Assembly: GCF_036860675.1 (NCBI RefSeq)
Contig: NZ_JAYKGK010000006.1
Span: 143,568 to 207,567 of the forward strand
Length of the DNA stretch: 64,000 bases
Direction: 5' to 3'
Origin: Rosettibacter primus
GTDB taxonomy: Bacteria; Bacteroidota; Ignavibacteria; Ignavibacteriales; Melioribacteraceae
Positions 62,319-64,000 of this stretch are shown in pieces (position 1 is the first letter of the stretch; the number at the start of each line of letters is the position of its first letter). The notes beneath the pieces are model-generated. The model was given only the letters and a program-made list of their open reading frames with translations. It ran no database searches and was not told the DNA's origin. The position numbers were made by a program, and so were the translations under genes.

Positions 62319-63617
62319 TTACATTTCTGGATTATAATTGATTGCAGCCAAACCGGGGAAAATTGCAGTTGTGTCAAGTTCTTCTTCAATTCTCAAAAGT
62401 TGATTATATTTTGCAATTCTGTCTGTTCTACTTGCAGAACCTGTTTTTATTTGTCCTACATTAGTTGCAACTGCAATATCAGCAATTGTTGTATCTTCAG
62501 TTTCACCAGAACGATGACTAATAACAGAAGTATAACCAGCTCTCTTAGCCATTTCAATAGCTTCAAGAGTTTCGGTTAATGTACCTATCTGATTTACTTT
62601 GATAAGAATAGAATTTGCAACCCCTTTTTCTATTCCTTTTGCAAGAAATTCTGTATTTGTAACAAAGAGGTCGTCTCCAACTAACTGAATTTTATCCCCT
62701 AATTTATCAGTTAATAATTTCCAGCCATCCCAATCAAATTCTGCCATACCATCTTCAAGAGAAATAATTGGATATTTATTTACCCAGTTTACCCAGAAGT
62801 CAACCATTTTTTCTGGTGAGATATAATCTTTTGTTGACTTAAAGAAATAATAAGCTTTCTTATCATCATCCCACATTTCACTAGATGCTGGGTCTAATGC
62901 AATATAAATATCTTTTCCTGCTTTATAACCTGCTTTTTCAATTGCTTCGAGAATTACTTCTATTGCTTCTTCATTAGATTTTAAGTTTGGTGCAAACCCT
63001 CCTTCATCACCTACAGCAGTATTATATCCTTTTTTATGAAGAACAGATTTCAAACTGTGAAAAGTTTCAACACCCATACGCAGTGCTTCAGAAAAACTTG
63101 GAGCTCCTGCAGGCATAACCATGAATTCCTGAAAGTCAACATTATTATCTGCATGTTTACCGCCATTCAAAATATTCATCATTGGGACAGGAAGTGTTCT
63201 TGCATTAGTTCCACCAATATAACGATATAAAGGTAAACCAAGAGCTTCGGCAGCAGCTTTAGCACATGCCAACGAAACACCAAGGATTGCATTAGCACCA
63301 AGTTCCGATTTATTTGGCGTCCCATCAAGCTCACAAAGTAAATTATCAATAGCTACTTGTTCTGTAGCATCAAAATCAATTATTTCATCGGCTATTCTGT
63401 TATTTACATTTTCAACTGCTTTTTTAACACCTTTACCTAAATATCTCGACTTGTCTCCATCTCTTAATTCAACTGCTTCATTTTCTCCGGTAGAGGCACC
63501 GCTTGGAACAGCAGCTCTTCCAACTACTCCGCATTCTAATGTTACTTCTACTTCAATTGTGGGATTACCTCTTGAGTCAAGGATTTCTCTTCCCCAAACA
63601 TCAACTATTGTAGTCAT
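62319..63617 (-). CDS. eno: Enolase
   Basis: Glycolytic 2-phosphoglycerate dehydratase, 432 aa. It shows VWGREILDSRGNPTIEVEV, the flexible-loop PSGASTGENEAVELRD, GDEGGFAPNL, metal ligands D, E and D in ALDPASSEM / SLEDGMAEFDWDGW / VGDDLFVTN, and the catalytic lysine in ILIKVNQIGTLTET and SHRSGETEDT. Full length and single-gene unit with its own promoter and terminator. Confidence 0.97.
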   Translation of the reverse strand: MTTIVDVWGREILDSRGNPTIEVEVTLECGVVGRAAVPSGASTGENEAVELRDGDKSRYLGKGVKKAVENVNNRIADEIIDFDATEQVAIDNLLCELDGTPNKSELGANAILGVSLACAKAAAEALGLPLYRYIGGTNARTLPVPMMNILNGGKHADNNVDFQEFMVMPAGAPSFSEALRMGVETFHSLKSVLHKKGYNTAVGDEGGFAPNLKSNEEAIEVILEAIEKAGYKAGKDIYIALDPASSEMWDDDKKAYYFFKSTKDYISPEKMVDFWVNWVNKYPIISLEDGMAEFDWDGWKLLTDKLGDKIQLVGDDLFVTNTEFLAKGIEKGVANSILIKVNQIGTLTETLEAIEMAKRAGYTSVISHRSGETEDTTIADIAVATNVGQIKTGSASRTDRIAKYNQLLRIEEELDTTAIFPGLAAINYNPEM

Positions 63618-63651
63618 TTCTTAGCTCCTATTATTTTGTGAATTTCAATTA

Positions 63652-63683
63652 CAAAAATAACTAAAAGATTGAAGTAATATCAA
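63652..63683 (-). promoter_or_regulatory. Promoter of eno
   Basis: TTGATA (63678-63683), 18-base spacer, TATTTTTG (63652-63659) on the minus strand, about 35 bases before the ATG. Same TTG/TAnnTTTG form as other promoters here. GGAG lies eight bases before the start. Confidence 0.5.
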
Positions 63684-63766
63684 TTCGAACTCTATTTTAT
63701 TAAGTAAAATGTAAATAGAATTTTTCTTGGAACAACTTGCTAATCATTTATGAGTGGTAAAATTTT

Positions 63767-63775
63767 TATATTTGC
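63767..63775 (+). promoter_or_regulatory. TATATTTGC promoter element of tRNA-Arg
   Basis: TATATTTGC stands 19 bases before the mature tRNA 5' end. No good -35 box is seen at 17 bases (TCATTT). Identical to the lexA element. Confidence 0.45.
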
Positions 63776-63794
63776 AAAGTAAAATAAAAATCTT

Positions 63795-63869
63795 GCCCCC
63801 GTAGCTCAGTATGGATAGAGCAGGAGTTTCCTAAACTCTTGGTCGGAGGTTCGAGTCCTCTCGGGGGTA
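63795..63869 (+). tRNA. tRNA-Arg (anticodon CCT)
   Basis: 75-nt cloverleaf: acceptor GCCCCCG / CGGGGGT with one G-T pair, discriminator A, anticodon stem GGAGT/ACTCT with loop TTCCTAA, T-loop TTCGAGT. CCA not encoded. A defective partial copy follows 106 bp later. Confidence 0.95.
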
Positions 63870-63907
63870 CTGATATTTTTTTACTTCAATTCTTCTTTTT
63901 TATTTAT

Positions 63908-63976
63908 TAGCTCAGTATGGATAGAGCAGTCCGCCAAACGGCGGATTGGTCGGAGGTTCGAGTCCTCTCGGGGGTA
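63908..63976 (+). pseudogene. Decayed tRNA-Arg copy with replaced anticodon arm
   Basis: Repeats tRNA-Arg from TAGCTCAGTATGG onward, offset by 106 bp, and the downstream 25 bases too. The 5' acceptor strand is gone (TTATTTAT instead of GCCCCCG), so the acceptor stem cannot form. The anticodon arm is replaced by the hairpin TCCGCC-AAAC-GGCGGA, which leaves no 7-base anticodon loop. It cannot be a working tRNA. The copy's 3' flank runs to the window edge, so more units may follow. Confidence 0.75.
63938..63955. repeat. GC-rich hairpin inserted in the tRNA-like copy
   Basis: TCCGCC / GGCGGA around AAAC, flanked by G and T that can pair. Strongly GC-rich against the AT-rich surroundings; similar CCGCC..GGCGG palindromes occur as dispersed repeats in Bacteroidota-type genomes. 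Positions are accurate to one or two bases. Confidence 0.5.
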
Positions 63977-64000
63977 CTGATATTTTTTTACTTCAATTCT

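Noticed and set aside
63908..63976. The second tRNA-like unit as a functional tRNA
   Set aside because: No acceptor stem can form and no seven-base anticodon loop exists.

Overview
The window is AT-rich bacterial chromosome and looks like a member of the Bacteroidota/Chlorobiota/Ignavibacteriota group, most likely an Ignavibacteria-type organism. This is inferred from low GC, protein character and promoters that combine a TTGNNN -35 box with the TAnnTTTG element typical of Bacteroidota sigma factors. No rRNA, CRISPR array, phage or insertion sequence was seen. Most genes are core; the accessory interest lies in a restriction-modification island, a few small unknown genes and the regulatory DNA.

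Layout. Positions 1-18362 (minus) hold the translation/transcription supercluster. Read in transcription order it is tRNA-Tyr, tRNA-Thr, tRNA-Gly, rpmG, tRNA-Trp, secE, nusG, rplK, rplA, L10 leader, rplJ, rplL, hairpin pair, rpoB, rpoC, promoter, rpsL, rpsG, fusA, tuf, hairpin, rpsJ, rplC, rplD, rplW and partial rplB. proC follows on the plus strand. Positions 19424-30926 (minus) form one branched-chain amino acid operon, ilvD-ilvB-ilvN-ilvC-leuB-leuA-leuC-leuD-cimA. A consensus promoter, an Ile/Leu-rich leader peptide and mutually exclusive RNA stems precede it, which is a strong case for ribosome-mediated attenuation. Its last partner, ilvE, lies apart at 53757.

Positions 31252-34757 carry a secreted beta-helix protein and a ComM/YifB ATPase. 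Positions 34827-38638 are a three-gene restriction-modification island: a DNA methyltransferase, a MORC/MutL-type GHKL ATPase fused to a PD-(D/E)xK nuclease, and a second PD-(D/E)xK nuclease. It abuts nuoI-nuoH-nuoG and an M16 peptidase. Positions 43565-47231 are a xylose module: a Nudix-type regulator with a degenerate Nudix box, divergent from xylB-xylA. Then come an aminotransferase, gdhA (with tandem ArgR-like boxes that recur upstream of the ilv promoter), an MlaE-like permease, a Kef-type antiporter fused to a PTS EIIA domain, and a Usp protein.

On the plus strand, ilvE and an alkaline phosphatase are followed by lexA, whose promoter carries a GAAC-N4-GTTC box, then a small WYL-like protein and an unknown protein. 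The rest (minus) is two outer-membrane barrel proteins, two small unknown proteins, an FAD oxidoreductase, a short-chain dehydrogenase lacking the usual Tyr/Lys pair, and enolase. The window ends with tRNA-Arg(CCT) followed by a decayed, rearranged tandem copy of it.

The points most worth following are the ilv leader with its shared tandem boxes, the MORC-type restriction island, the lexA-linked pair, the small-protein pair and the tRNA-like tandem copy.
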